Position numbers and translations under genes: made by a program. Below, piece after piece: positions 1-8,378 of a DNA stretch of 64,000 nt. The stretch comes from Pseudomonadota bacterium. GTDB taxonomy: Bacteria; Pseudomonadota; Alphaproteobacteria; Rhizobiales; Rhizobiaceae. Position 1 is the first letter of the stretch, and each line of letters starts with the position of its first letter. The stretch lies in NCBI GenBank assembly GCA_020161665.1, contig JAIUPA010000034.1, positions 62,001 to 126,000 on the forward strand. The letters are read 5' to 3'. Below the pieces are notes generated by a model that did no database searches, was not told the origin of the DNA, and was given only the letters and a program-made list of their open reading frames with translations.

Positions 1-142
1 TTCTGTCTGCCCGGATGCCAGCAATTTTGATTGGTCCATCAGGGGTTTTGATCATTCGCGTTTCAAATTTCCGATATATGGATCGTACCAATGGAGTCAT
101 GAGGCGCATGATTCCCGCTTGCCTCTCGCCAAGAGTGTCCCG

Positions 143-1084
143 ATGCCCCCACAATCTGCCAGTCCGTTGAAAGGCATCCTGTTCAAGGTATCTTCGGTCA
201 CGCTGTTTGTGCTGATGCAGACCTTTATCAAGGCGGCGGGCGATGGTGTCATGCCGGGGCAGGTGACGTTCTATCGCTCGGCCTTCGCCATGGTGCCGAT
301 CATGATTTATCTGGCGATGATCGGGCAGTTACGCACGGCTTTCCGCACCGATAACTATTTCGGCCATTTCAAGCGCGGTTTTTTCGGTATTCTGGCCATG
401 GGTTTCGGCTTTTACGGACTGTTGCACCTCCCCATGCCGGAGGCGATTGCCATCGGCTATGCCTCGCCATTGCTGACGGTTGTCTTCGCGGCCATCTTCC
501 TCAAGGAAACAGTGCGGCTTTATCGCTGGACGGCGGTGGTTGTCGGCCTTGTCGGGGTCATCATCATTTCCTGGCCAAAACTCAGCCTGTTTCGCGACGG
601 TGGTTTCCAGTCGCTCGAGGCGCTCGGCGCGGCCGCGGTTCTTCTCTCCGCCTTGCTGGCTGCCATGGCCATGGTGCAACTGCGCCAGTTGGTTGCCACG
701 GAAAAGACACCGACCATTGTTCTCTACTTCTCGCTGACCGCCTCGCTGTTTTCCCTGGCAACGATGCCGTTTGGCTGGCCACCGCTTTCGCTGGATGTCA
801 CGGTGAAGCTGATTGCGTCGGGCTTTTGCGGCGGCGTGGCGCAAATCCTGCTGACGGAAAGCTATCGCCACGCCGATGTCTCGGCCATCGCACCGTTTGA
901 ATATACCTCGATCCTGCTGGGCACGGTGATCGCCTATCTGCTGTTTGGTGACGTACCGACGGCGACGATGCTGATCGGCACGGCCATCGTGGTGGGGGCC
1001 GGCATTTTCATCATCTATCGCGAAAACCGATTGGGTTTGGAACGACGCTTGGCGCGCAAGGCCAATACGCCCAATAACAGCTAG
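143..1084 (+). CDS. EamA/DMT-family transporter
   Basis: Predicted inner-membrane drug/metabolite transporter of the EamA type, 313 residues, with about ten hydrophobic segments arranged as two homologous five-helix halves; the helix-rich sequence starts at VTLFVLMQTF and ends in a basic cytoplasmic tail (RENRLGLERRLARK). Substrate cannot be read from sequence. An in-frame TTG lies 24 nt upstream at 119; I prefer the ATG at 143 because the extra residues are not hydrophobic and the TTG has no well-spaced Shine-Dalgarno. The stop lies 3 nt before the convergent UDG-like gene. The first 142 bases of the window hold no gene I can support. Confidence 0.85.
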   Translation: MPPQSASPLKGILFKVSSVTLFVLMQTFIKAAGDGVMPGQVTFYRSAFAMVPIMIYLAMIGQLRTAFRTDNYFGHFKRGFFGILAMGFGFYGLLHLPMPEAIAIGYASPLLTVVFAAIFLKETVRLYRWTAVVVGLVGVIIISWPKLSLFRDGGFQSLEALGAAAVLLSALLAAMAMVQLRQLVATEKTPTIVLYFSLTASLFSLATMPFGWPPLSLDVTVKLIASGFCGGVAQILLTESYRHADVSAIAPFEYTSILLGTVIAYLLFGDVPTATMLIGTAIVVGAGIFIIYRENRLGLERRLARKANTPNNS

Positions 1085-1087
1085 GCT

Positions 1088-1963
1088 TTAGCCCTTCAGG
1101 TGCTGTTGCAGCGAGAGCAGGTCCGACCAGGCCTGCGCCTTGGCGCGCGGCGCTTTCAGGATCTCGCTCGGGTGCAGGCTCGCCAGCGTCGCGACGGTTT
1201 TGTCCCCGAAGGTCAGGCTGTGCCACTTGCCGCGAAGCTGATGGATATTGCCGTTGGCCCCGAGGAAGGTGCGGGCCGTCAGATTTCCCAGCAGAAGCAG
1301 CGCTTTGGGGGCAGCAAGCTCGATCTGCCGGTCGATGAAGGGGCGGCACATATCCACTTCATGCGAAAGCGGCGGCCGATTGCCCGGCGTGCGCCATGGA
1401 ATGAGCATGGATGTCAGAACATCGTCGCGCTTCAGGCCAATCGCGCTGATCATGCGCTCCAGCAAAAAGCCCGGCGGGCCGGAAAAGGCGACGCCTTCGC
1501 GCTCGTCATCCGGCTCCGGCATCGGTCCGACGATCATCAAGCCGGAGGCAAGACTGCCGCTGGCAAAGATCGTTGAAAGCGCGCTGAGTTTCAGATTGCA
1601 GCCGCTAAAATTGCCAAGCGCTTCTTTCAGTTCATCGAGCGAGCGGGCACGGGCCGCCACTTCACGCGCTTCCGCCACCGCCTGCTCGTTGGGAACGGCA
1701 ACGGGGGCCGCCGGTTGGGGCGCGGGGGTGGCCCGAGAGGCTGAACTCTTGGCCTGCGCCGGGGTTTGCCGTGAAGGCGCGGTGCGCGAGGGCGCATCGC
1801 TCGCCTGTGCAGCGGCGGAGGAGGCCGCGCGGCTGCGCGTCGCCTCAAAGGCGGCAAAGCTGTCGACGGGCTCATCCTCGACAAGCCACTCCACGCCCGC
1901 ATCCGCATAAAAATGCAGAAGCGCGGCCAGTTCTGGCGCGTCGAGATGCTGGGCTTCGATCAT
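1088..1963 (-). CDS. Uracil-DNA glycosylase superfamily protein (family 4/5-like)
   Basis: 291-residue protein. Residues 1-110 are a low-complexity Ala/Pro/Ser-rich arm; the C-terminal ~180 residues carry the UDG fold signatures: a motif-1-like GPMPEPDDEREG followed by SGPPGFLLERM, a central ALLLLGNLTARTFLG strand, and a motif-2-like LHPSEIL near the C-terminus. Family 4 enzymes remove uracil from DNA and normally have four Fe-S cysteines; here only GC in SGCNLKL and MC in VDMCRPF are visible, so the cluster is probably absent. An AAGG lies about 9 nt before the ATG. Neighbouring genes suggest a housekeeping rather than mobile context. Activity is uncertain. Confidence 0.75.
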   Translation of the reverse strand: MIEAQHLDAPELAALLHFYADAGVEWLVEDEPVDSFAAFEATRSRAASSAAAQASDAPSRTAPSRQTPAQAKSSASRATPAPQPAAPVAVPNEQAVAEAREVAARARSLDELKEALGNFSGCNLKLSALSTIFASGSLASGLMIVGPMPEPDDEREGVAFSGPPGFLLERMISAIGLKRDDVLTSMLIPWRTPGNRPPLSHEVDMCRPFIDRQIELAAPKALLLLGNLTARTFLGANGNIHQLRGKWHSLTFGDKTVATLASLHPSEILKAPRAKAQAWSDLLSLQQHLKG

Positions 1964-2015
1964 GCCCGCACCTTAGCGAAGGAATGCCCGCGACAAAAGC
2001 ACTGCACGGGGCGAA

Positions 2016-3311
2016 TTACGAGACGGTCCACCGTTCGATGTCGCCGCTCTCGCCAATCAGGGCGAGACCATGGGCGATGGAGAGCAATTCGCCACCCGTT
2101 TCGATCTTCGAGGCATCGAAGCGGCGGGTAAACAGGGAGCGCACGGCAGGCACGAAGGAGGTGCCGCCGGTGAGAAACACCTTGTCGATGGCAGCAGGCG
2201 CCGTTCCTGTCTTTTCCAGAACCTCGTCGAGTGCGCCCTCGATGCGGGCAAGATCATCGGCAATCCAGGTTTCGAAATCGCTGCGCTTCACCGTCTTGCG
2301 ACCGGCGCGTCCGAGCGGCGGGAAATTGAATTCGGCTTCCTCGGCGCTGGAAAGCGCCATCTTGGTGGCCGAAATTGCCTGATAGAGCGGATAGCCTTCG
2401 TCATGCTCAATGAGGTCGATGAACAGTTCCAGCTTTTCCGGTTCCACGGCCTGCCGCACCAGCGATTTCAGGTCCGCATATTCACGGCTGGTCTTGAAGA
2501 TCGAAAGCTGGTTCCAGCGCCCGAAATTCACGTAATAGCCCGGCGGCACGTCCAGCACCTTGCCGAAATTGGTGAAATGCGAGCCCTTGCCGATTTCCGG
2601 CGAAACGATGTTGTCGATCAGGCGGAAGTCGAAATGGTCGCCTGCAATGCCGACGCCCGAATGGCCAATCGGTGTTGCGGTCATCTGCCCGCCATGGGTT
2701 TCAAACCGAATGAGCGAATAGTCGGTGGTGCCGCCGCCAAAGTCGGCAACGAGAACGGTGGCATCGCTCTTCAGCGTGCGGGCAAAGTAGTAGGCCGCCG
2801 CCACCGGCTCGTAGACATAGTGAATGTCTTCAAAGCCGAGACGCTTCAAGGCCGTCTCGTAGCGCTGCATGGCCAGCGCCTCATCCGGGCTGGCCCCGGC
2901 AAAGCGCACCGGGCGACCGACCACCACGGGGCCGAGGCTTTCCGGCCAGTTCGCTCCGGCGTAGGCCTTCAGACGCTTCAGGAAAATTTCCATCAGGTCC
3001 TCGAAGGCATGGCGGCGCGCAAAGATCAGCGTACCCTGAAACAGCGGGCTTGCGGCAAAGGTCTTGATCGATTGCAGAAAGCGGCAATCGCCGGGATTGT
3101 CGATGAACTGCTGAATGGCCGCATAACCGGCCTCCACCTTGAGCGCCGAAGCGCCCAAGGCTGCGTCCTTCATGAACGAAAGCGCCGTGCGCATGCTGTC
3201 GGCTTCACCTGCGCTCGAGGTGAACGGCATCGAATGCGTCTGGCGGTCACTGTCGGCCAGCGCCAGAACGGTGTTGGTCGTGCCAAAGTCCAGTCCAAGG
3301 GCGCGGGCCAT
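2016..3311 (-). CDS. Hsp70-like ATPase (YegD type)
   Basis: 431 residues of the actin/Hsp70 ATPase superfamily. The phosphate-1 loop GLDFGTTNTVLALAD is at residues 6-20, phosphate-2 VLVADFGGGTTDYSLI is near residue 190 and the adenosine motif VFLTGGTSFVPAV is near residue 380. The protein ends soon after the nucleotide-binding domain, so the canonical Hsp70 substrate-binding and lid domains are missing; this length and architecture match the YegD-like group of putative chaperones. A GGAG sits 7 nt before the ATG. An intrinsic-terminator-like hairpin lies just upstream, between it and the SDR gene on the same strand. Cellular client unknown. Confidence 0.82.
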   Translation of the reverse strand: MARALGLDFGTTNTVLALADSDRQTHSMPFTSSAGEADSMRTALSFMKDAALGASALKVEAGYAAIQQFIDNPGDCRFLQSIKTFAASPLFQGTLIFARRHAFEDLMEIFLKRLKAYAGANWPESLGPVVVGRPVRFAGASPDEALAMQRYETALKRLGFEDIHYVYEPVAAAYYFARTLKSDATVLVADFGGGTTDYSLIRFETHGGQMTATPIGHSGVGIAGDHFDFRLIDNIVSPEIGKGSHFTNFGKVLDVPPGYYVNFGRWNQLSIFKTSREYADLKSLVRQAVEPEKLELFIDLIEHDEGYPLYQAISATKMALSSAEEAEFNFPPLGRAGRKTVKRSDFETWIADDLARIEGALDEVLEKTGTAPAAIDKVFLTGGTSFVPAVRSLFTRRFDASKIETGGELLSIAHGLALIGESGDIERWTVS

Positions 3312-3323
3312 CGTTGTCTCCTT

Positions 3324-3355
3324 CGCAAAAGAAAACGGGCGCGTGAAGCGCCCGT
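3324..3355 (-). terminator. Rho-independent terminator-like hairpin
   Basis: Read on the minus strand, arms ACGGGCGC and GCGCCCGT enclose a 5-nt loop and are followed by a U-rich tract (TTTTCTTTTG). It lies after the SDR gene and only about 13 nt before the start codon of the Hsp70-like gene, overlapping its ribosome-binding region, so it may end the SDR transcript or modulate expression of the downstream gene. Confidence 0.7.
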
Positions 3356-3413
3356 GAAACGGAGGGGGTGAATGGCACGGGCAGGGCCAAAAGGCAATCC
3401 CGCTTGCTGTTGG

Positions 3414-4202
3414 TCAAAGCGACTTCGCCGCGCCGCCATCCACGCGGATCATTGAGCCGGTGATGTAGCTGGCCGGGCCTGAGCACAGGAAAACGGCGGT
3501 CGCGGCAAATTCCTCGACGGTGCCCAGACGCCCCGCCGGAATCGCCTTCACGGAAGAGGCGCGCACATCATCGACACTCTTGCCGGTGCGCTTGGCCGCC
3601 GCACCATCCAGTTCCTCGATACGGTCGGTCAGAATGCGGCCCGGCAGCAGCATGTTGGCGGTAATGCCGTGGCTAGCCACTTCGCTTGAAAGCGTCTTGT
3701 TCCAGCCGACGAGCGCGCCGCGCAGCGTGTTGGACAGGGCAAGGTTCGGGATGGGCTCGATGACGCCGGAAGACGCGACGGTGAGAATACGCCCCCAGCC
3801 GCGTTCCTTCATGGCAGGCAGCAGGGCATTGGTCAGCGAGATGACCGGCACCACCATCGACTGGAAATACGTTTCCAGATTTTCAGCGCTCATGTCTTCG
3901 CTGGTGCCGGGAACCGGGCCGCCGCTGTTGTTGACGAGAATATCGACGCCGCCGAGGCGCGCTTTGACCGCCTCAAGGATGACATGCTGGAAGTCGCTGT
4001 CGGAAAGATCGGCCCAGACCCAGCTCGCATGACCTTTGCCGCGCGCATTGATGGCCGCGCAATTGGCCTCCAGACGGTCGCCATTTCGCCCGCACAGAAG
4101 AACGTTGACGCCTTCTTCGGCCAGTGCCGCGGCAATGCCGGCACCCAGCCCGCGCGACGAGGCAAGCACCAGCGCCCGCTTGCCGGAAATCTGCATATCC
4201 AT
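3414..4202 (-). CDS. SDR family oxidoreductase, divergent active site
   Basis: 262-residue Rossmann-fold short-chain dehydrogenase/reductase. Nucleotide-binding turn ASSRGLGAGIA replaces the usual TGxxxGxG near residue 12, NNSGGP is the structural NNAG-type motif, and a catalytic-type serine occurs in VASSGVIEP. At the place of the YxxxK dyad I read SNTLR (LALSNTLRGALVGWNKT), so Tyr and Lys are replaced by Ser and Arg. A C-terminal YITGSMIRVDGG is standard. The start at 4202 is chosen because GGGAG lies 6 nt upstream; an ATG 15 nt further upstream overlaps that ribosome-binding site. Substrate unknown. Confidence 0.85.
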   Translation of the reverse strand: MDMQISGKRALVLASSRGLGAGIAAALAEEGVNVLLCGRNGDRLEANCAAINARGKGHASWVWADLSDSDFQHVILEAVKARLGGVDILVNNSGGPVPGTSEDMSAENLETYFQSMVVPVISLTNALLPAMKERGWGRILTVASSGVIEPIPNLALSNTLRGALVGWNKTLSSEVASHGITANMLLPGRILTDRIEELDGAAAKRTGKSVDDVRASSVKAIPAGRLGTVEEFAATAVFLCSGPASYITGSMIRVDGGAAKSL

Positions 4203-4442
4203 AGTTTTCTCCCGCATTCCAAAATTTCAGCCATGAGGGCATAACATGACAATCGGCGGATGGGGAGGAATAACAATACTCTTCCAATGTCGCATTATTA
4301 CCTAAACTCATGCGTGAATTAGAAAAAATCCTCAACACTGGAAAATGGGTTACTCGACTTTCCGGCGCGTTTGAGGAATAGAGTGATACTAAGGTTGGAT
4401 TATTTCGGCGTGCGCATGCCGGGAGAGATGCGGAGGTTTGTG

Positions 4443-6095
4443 ATGGAAGAAGTCGAACGCGAAAGCATGGAATTCGACGTTGTGATCGTTGGCGCGGGGC
4501 CTGCCGGCCTGTCTGCGGCCATTCGCCTGAAACAGGTCAATCCCGAGCTTTCGGTCGTCGTTCTGGAAAAGGGTTCGGAAGTCGGCGCGCATATCCTCTC
4601 TGGTGCGGTGGTCGATCCCGCCGGTATTGATGCGCTGCTGCCGGACTGGCGTTCGGATGACACCCATCCGTTCAAGACGCCGGTGACGGACGACCAGTTC
4701 CTGTTCATGACGAAGGACAAGGTGTTCAACCTGCCGCACATCGCCATGCCGAAGCTGTTGTCCAACCATGGCAACTACATCGTCTCGCTGGGCAATGTCT
4801 GCCGCTGGCTGGCCACCAAGGCGGAAGAACTGGGTGTTGAAATCTATCCGGGCTTTGCCGCCGCCGAGCTGATGTATGACGACAAGGGTTCCGTCACCGG
4901 CGTCATTACCGGCGATATGGGCATCGAAAAGAATGGCGAGCCGGGGCCAAATTATACGCCGGGCATGGCGCTGATCGGCAAATATGTACTGATTGGCGAA
5001 GGCGTGCGTGGCTCGCTGGCCAAGCAGCTCATTGCGAAATTCGATCTTCAGAAGGATCGCGAGCCGCAGAAATTCGGCATCGGCCTCAAGGAGCTTTGGC
5101 AGGTCAAGCCGGAACACCACAAGCCGGGCCTTGTGCAGCATTCCTTCGGCTGGCCGCTGGACATGCAGACGGGCGGCGGCTCCTTCCTCTATCATCTGGA
5201 AGACAATCTGGTCGCTGTCGGCTTCGTGGTTCACCTGAACTACAAGAACCCCTACCTCTTCCCGTTCGAGGAATTCCAGCGCTTCAAGACGCATCCTTCG
5301 GTGCGCGGCACGTTTGAAGGCGCCAAGCGTCTGTCCTACGGCGCGCGCGCCATCACCGAAGGCGGTTATCAGTCGGTGCCGAAGCTGTCCTTCCCGGGCG
5401 GCGCGCTGATTGGCTGCTCGGCAGGCCTCGTCAACGTTCCGCGCATCAAGGGCAGCCACAACGCTGTTCATTCCGGCATGCTGGCGGCTGATAAGGTCGC
5501 GGCAGCGATTGCCGCCGGTCGCGCCAATGACGAGATCGTCGAGATCGAAAATGAATGGCGCGATGGCCCGATTGGCAAGGATCTGAAGCCGGTCCGCAAC
5601 GTCAAGCCGCTGTGGTCGAAGTTCGGCCTTATGATCGGCGTGGCGCTGGGTGGTCTTGATATGTGGACCAACTCGCTCTTCGGCTTCTCGTTCTTCGGCA
5701 CCGTCAGCCACGGCAAGACCGATGCGGAAAGCCTTGAGCCGGCAGCGCTCCACACGCCGATTGATTATCCGAAGCCGGATGGCGTTCTGACCTTTGACCG
5801 CCTGTCCTCGGTGTTCCTGTCGAACACCAACCATGAGGAAGACCAGCCCTGCCATCTGAAGGTGAAGGACGAGGCGCTGCAGAAGGCATCGGAACTCGGC
5901 ACCTTTGCCGGTCCGTCGACGCGCTACTGTCCGGCGGGCGTTTATGAGTGGGTCGAGAAGGACGGCGAGATGACTTATGTCATCAACAGCCAGAACTGCG
6001 TCCACTGCAAGACCTGCGATATCAAGGACCCGAACCAGAACATCACCTGGGTGCCGCCACAAGGGGGCGAAGGCCCGCTTTATCCCAACATGTAA
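4443..6095 (+). CDS. Electron transfer flavoprotein-ubiquinone oxidoreductase
   Basis: 550-residue membrane-associated flavoprotein that passes electrons from reduced ETF (fatty-acid and amino-acid oxidation) to ubiquinone. FAD-binding DVVIVGAGPAGLSAAIRL begins near residue 11; the middle carries the ubiquinone-binding/FAD domain; the C-terminal 60 residues carry the 4Fe-4S ligands in CPAGVYEW and CVHCKTCDIKDPNQ. Length matches the family. The chosen ATG has GGAGG 6 nt upstream; upstream in-frame codons would add an unconserved 24 residues. Transcribed divergently from the SDR gene over about 240 nt of AT-rich DNA that probably holds both promoters. Confidence 0.96.
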   Translation: MEEVERESMEFDVVIVGAGPAGLSAAIRLKQVNPELSVVVLEKGSEVGAHILSGAVVDPAGIDALLPDWRSDDTHPFKTPVTDDQFLFMTKDKVFNLPHIAMPKLLSNHGNYIVSLGNVCRWLATKAEELGVEIYPGFAAAELMYDDKGSVTGVITGDMGIEKNGEPGPNYTPGMALIGKYVLIGEGVRGSLAKQLIAKFDLQKDREPQKFGIGLKELWQVKPEHHKPGLVQHSFGWPLDMQTGGGSFLYHLEDNLVAVGFVVHLNYKNPYLFPFEEFQRFKTHPSVRGTFEGAKRLSYGARAITEGGYQSVPKLSFPGGALIGCSAGLVNVPRIKGSHNAVHSGMLAADKVAAAIAAGRANDEIVEIENEWRDGPIGKDLKPVRNVKPLWSKFGLMIGVALGGLDMWTNSLFGFSFFGTVSHGKTDAESLEPAALHTPIDYPKPDGVLTFDRLSSVFLSNTNHEEDQPCHLKVKDEALQKASELGTFAGPSTRYCPAGVYEWVEKDGEMTYVINSQNCVHCKTCDIKDPNQNITWVPPQGGEGPLYPNM

Positions 6096-6186
6096 TGTTG
6101 GGGCGGGCTATGGCCCAGTTCGCGTAATTGAAAAAGGCCCGCTGAGGCGGGTCTCAAGCTGCTATTAAAAGTCGCAAACCTCTCTC

Positions 6187-6266
6187 TTCGTCATGGTCGG
6201 GCTTGACCCGACCATCCATAAATCACTCAAATGATGGATCCTCGGGTCAAGCCCGAGGATGACGAA
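6187..6266. repeat. Composite palindromic intergenic repeat, copy 1
   Basis: Two perfect palindromes (GGTCGGG-cttga-CCCGACC and CCTCGGG-tcaag-CCCGAGG) separated by about 22 nt, with outer flanks CGTCAT and ATGACG also complementary, so the whole 80-nt element folds on itself. The same element is present in reverse orientation near 12.2 kb, with a variant near 33.9 kb and a half copy near 27.1 kb. Such GGGCTTGACCCG-type elements are common between genes in Rhizobiales. Confidence 0.85.
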
Positions 6267-6298
6267 AGCGGGCGAGGCAGGTTTTGTCATCAACCTAA

Positions 6299-6322
6299 GG
6301 CCCGCTTCAGCGGGCCTTTTGC
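6299..6322 (+). terminator. Intrinsic terminator between convergent genes
   Basis: GGCCCGC-ttca-GCGGGCC followed by TTTTGCTT. It overlaps the stop codon of the convergent MFS gene and would end plus-strand transcripts reading out of the ETF-QO gene past the palindromic repeat. A second weaker CCCGC/GCGGG hairpin without a U-tract lies nearer the ETF-QO stop, at about 6138. Confidence 0.6.
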
Positions 6323-7536
6323 TTGTCCTCAATCGAAACCGAAAGGGCAAAGACCCCAAGGCCAAGGACGGACAACGCAGCCCCGACATATCCGGTCGCC
6401 GCATAGCCGAAACCGGCAGCAATCACCACGCCACCGAGCCACGCCCCCAGAGCGTTGGCCATATTGAAGGCCGAGTGGGTGGAGGCGGCGGCGAGCGTCT
6501 GCGCATCGCCCGCCACATCCATCAGGCGGGTCTGCACGGCCGGGCAGGCGGCAAAGCCGCAGCCGGTGAGAAAGGCCCCGAGGCACAGCATGAACGGGCT
6601 TTCGGCCGTCAGCGAAAAGCCGGTCATCACCACCACATTAAAGGCCAGCATGCCGAAAATCGTGCCGCGCAGCGAAATATCGGCGAGCCGCGAGCCGACC
6701 ACATTGCCGACATTCATGCCGACGCCAAAGAGCGCCAGAACGAAGGCAACGGAAGAGACCGGCATCTGAGCCACATCGGTCGTCGTCTTGGCGATGTAGC
6801 TGAAGATGGCGAACATGCCGCCAAAACCGCTGGCCGCCACGGCGAGCGCCAGCCAGACCTGCACGCGCCCGAAGGCGCCGAGTTCCCGGCGAATGCTCAT
6901 GCCCTTGCGGGCCGCATCGCGCGGCTGAAACCACCAGATCAGGCCCACCGTCAAAGCCCCGATCAGCCCCACCAGCATGAAGGCGGCGCGCCAGCTCAGA
7001 AGCTGGCCGAGGAAGGTGGCAATCGGTGTGCCGATCAGCGTGGCGATGGTCAGCCCCAGCATGACGCGGCCAACCGCACGCGCCCGGCGATGCGCCGGAA
7101 CGAGCGAAGCCGCCACCAGCGCCGCAACCCCGAAATATGCCCCGTGCGGCAATCCGGTCAGAAAGCGAAGCGCGGTGAAACTCCAATAGTCGGGCGCAAG
7201 TGCCGAGAGAATGTTGCCAATGGCAAAGACAGTCATCAAGCCGAGGAGAAGCGTCTTGCGACGCAGGCGGGCGGAAAGCACGGCAATGATCGGCGCGCCA
7301 ATCACCACGCCCAGCGCATAGGCCGTGATGACATGCCCGGCCTGCGGAATGGTGACGTGATAGGTGGAGGCGACATCGGGCAGCAGCCCCATGATGACGA
7401 ATTCGCCGGTGCCGATGCCGAAGCCGCCGACCGCTAGAGCGAACTGGATGAGAAGAATGGCCAGCGCGCTCGGCGCCTCTGCCGCCTCAGTCTCGACAAG
7501 ACCGGAAGGCGCAGTCATGCAATGGGGTTCGCTCAC
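6307..7536 (-). CDS. MFS efflux transporter (DHA1, AraJ/YdhP-like)
   Basis: 409-residue, twelve-helix major facilitator. The first helix contains TGEFVIMGLLPDVA, typical of the DHA1 sugar/arabinose-efflux and chloramphenicol-type exporters; the helix 2-3 loop has ARLRRKTLL and helix 5 carries GLPHGAYFGVAA. The start is placed at GTG because GGAG lies 5 nt upstream; an alternative ATG is six codons downstream and an upstream ATG would add 39 non-membrane residues. Substrate cannot be assigned. Gene stands alone between convergent ETF-QO and divergent GNAT. Confidence 0.88.
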   Translation of the reverse strand: MSEPHCMTAPSGLVETEAAEAPSALAILLIQFALAVGGFGIGTGEFVIMGLLPDVASTYHVTIPQAGHVITAYALGVVIGAPIIAVLSARLRRKTLLLGLMTVFAIGNILSALAPDYWSFTALRFLTGLPHGAYFGVAALVAASLVPAHRRARAVGRVMLGLTIATLIGTPIATFLGQLLSWRAAFMLVGLIGALTVGLIWWFQPRDAARKGMSIRRELGAFGRVQVWLALAVAASGFGGMFAIFSYIAKTTTDVAQMPVSSVAFVLALFGVGMNVGNVVGSRLADISLRGTIFGMLAFNVVVMTGFSLTAESPFMLCLGAFLTGCGFAACPAVQTRLMDVAGDAQTLAAASTHSAFNMANALGAWLGGVVIAAGFGYAATGYVGAALSVLGLGVFALSVSIEDKQKAR

Positions 7537-7778
7537 GGAAACTCCGTTCAGAAAGCTTGGGAGTGAGGTGGGAAATTTCCTTGTTCTTATCTGATAAAAG
7601 ACAAGATGCGTCCACGTCTCATGGGTTGCACTCAAGAGGTTGTGCCAGCGCATGAACCTTGCGATTTCGCCGGTTCATAACCCCGGATGGTACGGTAAAT
7701 TCAGTGGCACGCTGTCCGCCTTGTTGTAATCTGGACGGGTTCCACAGGAACGGCTGTCAGACAATTCAGGGGTGTTGC

Positions 7779-8312
7779 ATGTCGCAGGAAAAGGGCTTTG
7801 TTATTCGCGATTGCCGGGAAGAGGACTTGCCCGAAATTACCGCGATTTACGCCGACTCGGTGGAAACCGGCACGGCGTCCTTTGAGCTTGTCGCGCCCGA
7901 CCTCGCAGAAATGACCACCCGTCGCGCCAATCTCTTGAAGGGCGGTTATCCCTATCTCGTTGCGGAAGAAGAGGGCAAGATTCTCGGTTACGCCTATGCC
8001 GGGGCCTACCGCCCGCGACCGGCCTATGGGGCCACGGTTGAAAATTCCATCTACATCCGCTCGGATTTGCGTGGTCGTGGCGTTGGCTCCGCTCTCTTGA
8101 CAGCTCTGATTGAAGCGGCCACGGCGTGTGGCTTTCGCCAGATGATTGCGGTGATTGGTGACAGCGAAAACCACGCCTCGCGTGCACTTCATGCCCGCGC
8201 CGGTTTCGAGCATATCGGCATCCTGCGCTCGGTCGGCTGGAAGCATGGGCGCTGGCTCGATAGCGTGCTGATGCAACGCTCGCTGGGGGATGGCGACACG
8301 ACGCCTCGTTAA
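7779..8312 (+). CDS. GNAT N-acetyltransferase (phosphinothricin/methionine-sulfoximine type)
   Basis: 177-residue acetyl-CoA-dependent N-acetyltransferase. The N-terminal IRDCREEDLPEITAIYADSV, the acetyl-CoA loop YIRSDLRGRGVGSALLTALI near residue 90-110, and C-terminal HARAGFEHIGILRSVGWKHG match the Pat/Bar/MnaT subfamily, which acetylates amino-acid-like toxic compounds such as methionine sulfoximine. The ATG is preceded by CAGGGG about 7 nt away; an upstream in-frame extension would be Cys/Arg-rich and unconserved. Stop directly abuts the lipid kinase reading frame, suggesting co-transcription. Confidence 0.88.
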   Translation: MSQEKGFVIRDCREEDLPEITAIYADSVETGTASFELVAPDLAEMTTRRANLLKGGYPYLVAEEEGKILGYAYAGAYRPRPAYGATVENSIYIRSDLRGRGVGSALLTALIEAATACGFRQMIAVIGDSENHASRALHARAGFEHIGILRSVGWKHGRWLDSVLMQRSLGDGDTTPR

Positions 8313-8378
8313 TTGGCGGAACCCTTTCACGCCGCTGCGCGTTTTGAACCGGATGCGATCAAAAACAGGCGCGACTTC

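Noticed and set aside
4389..6062. 557-codon minus-strand frame
   Set aside because: Antisense shadow of the ETF-QO gene; His/Arg/Gln-rich translation with no domain pattern.
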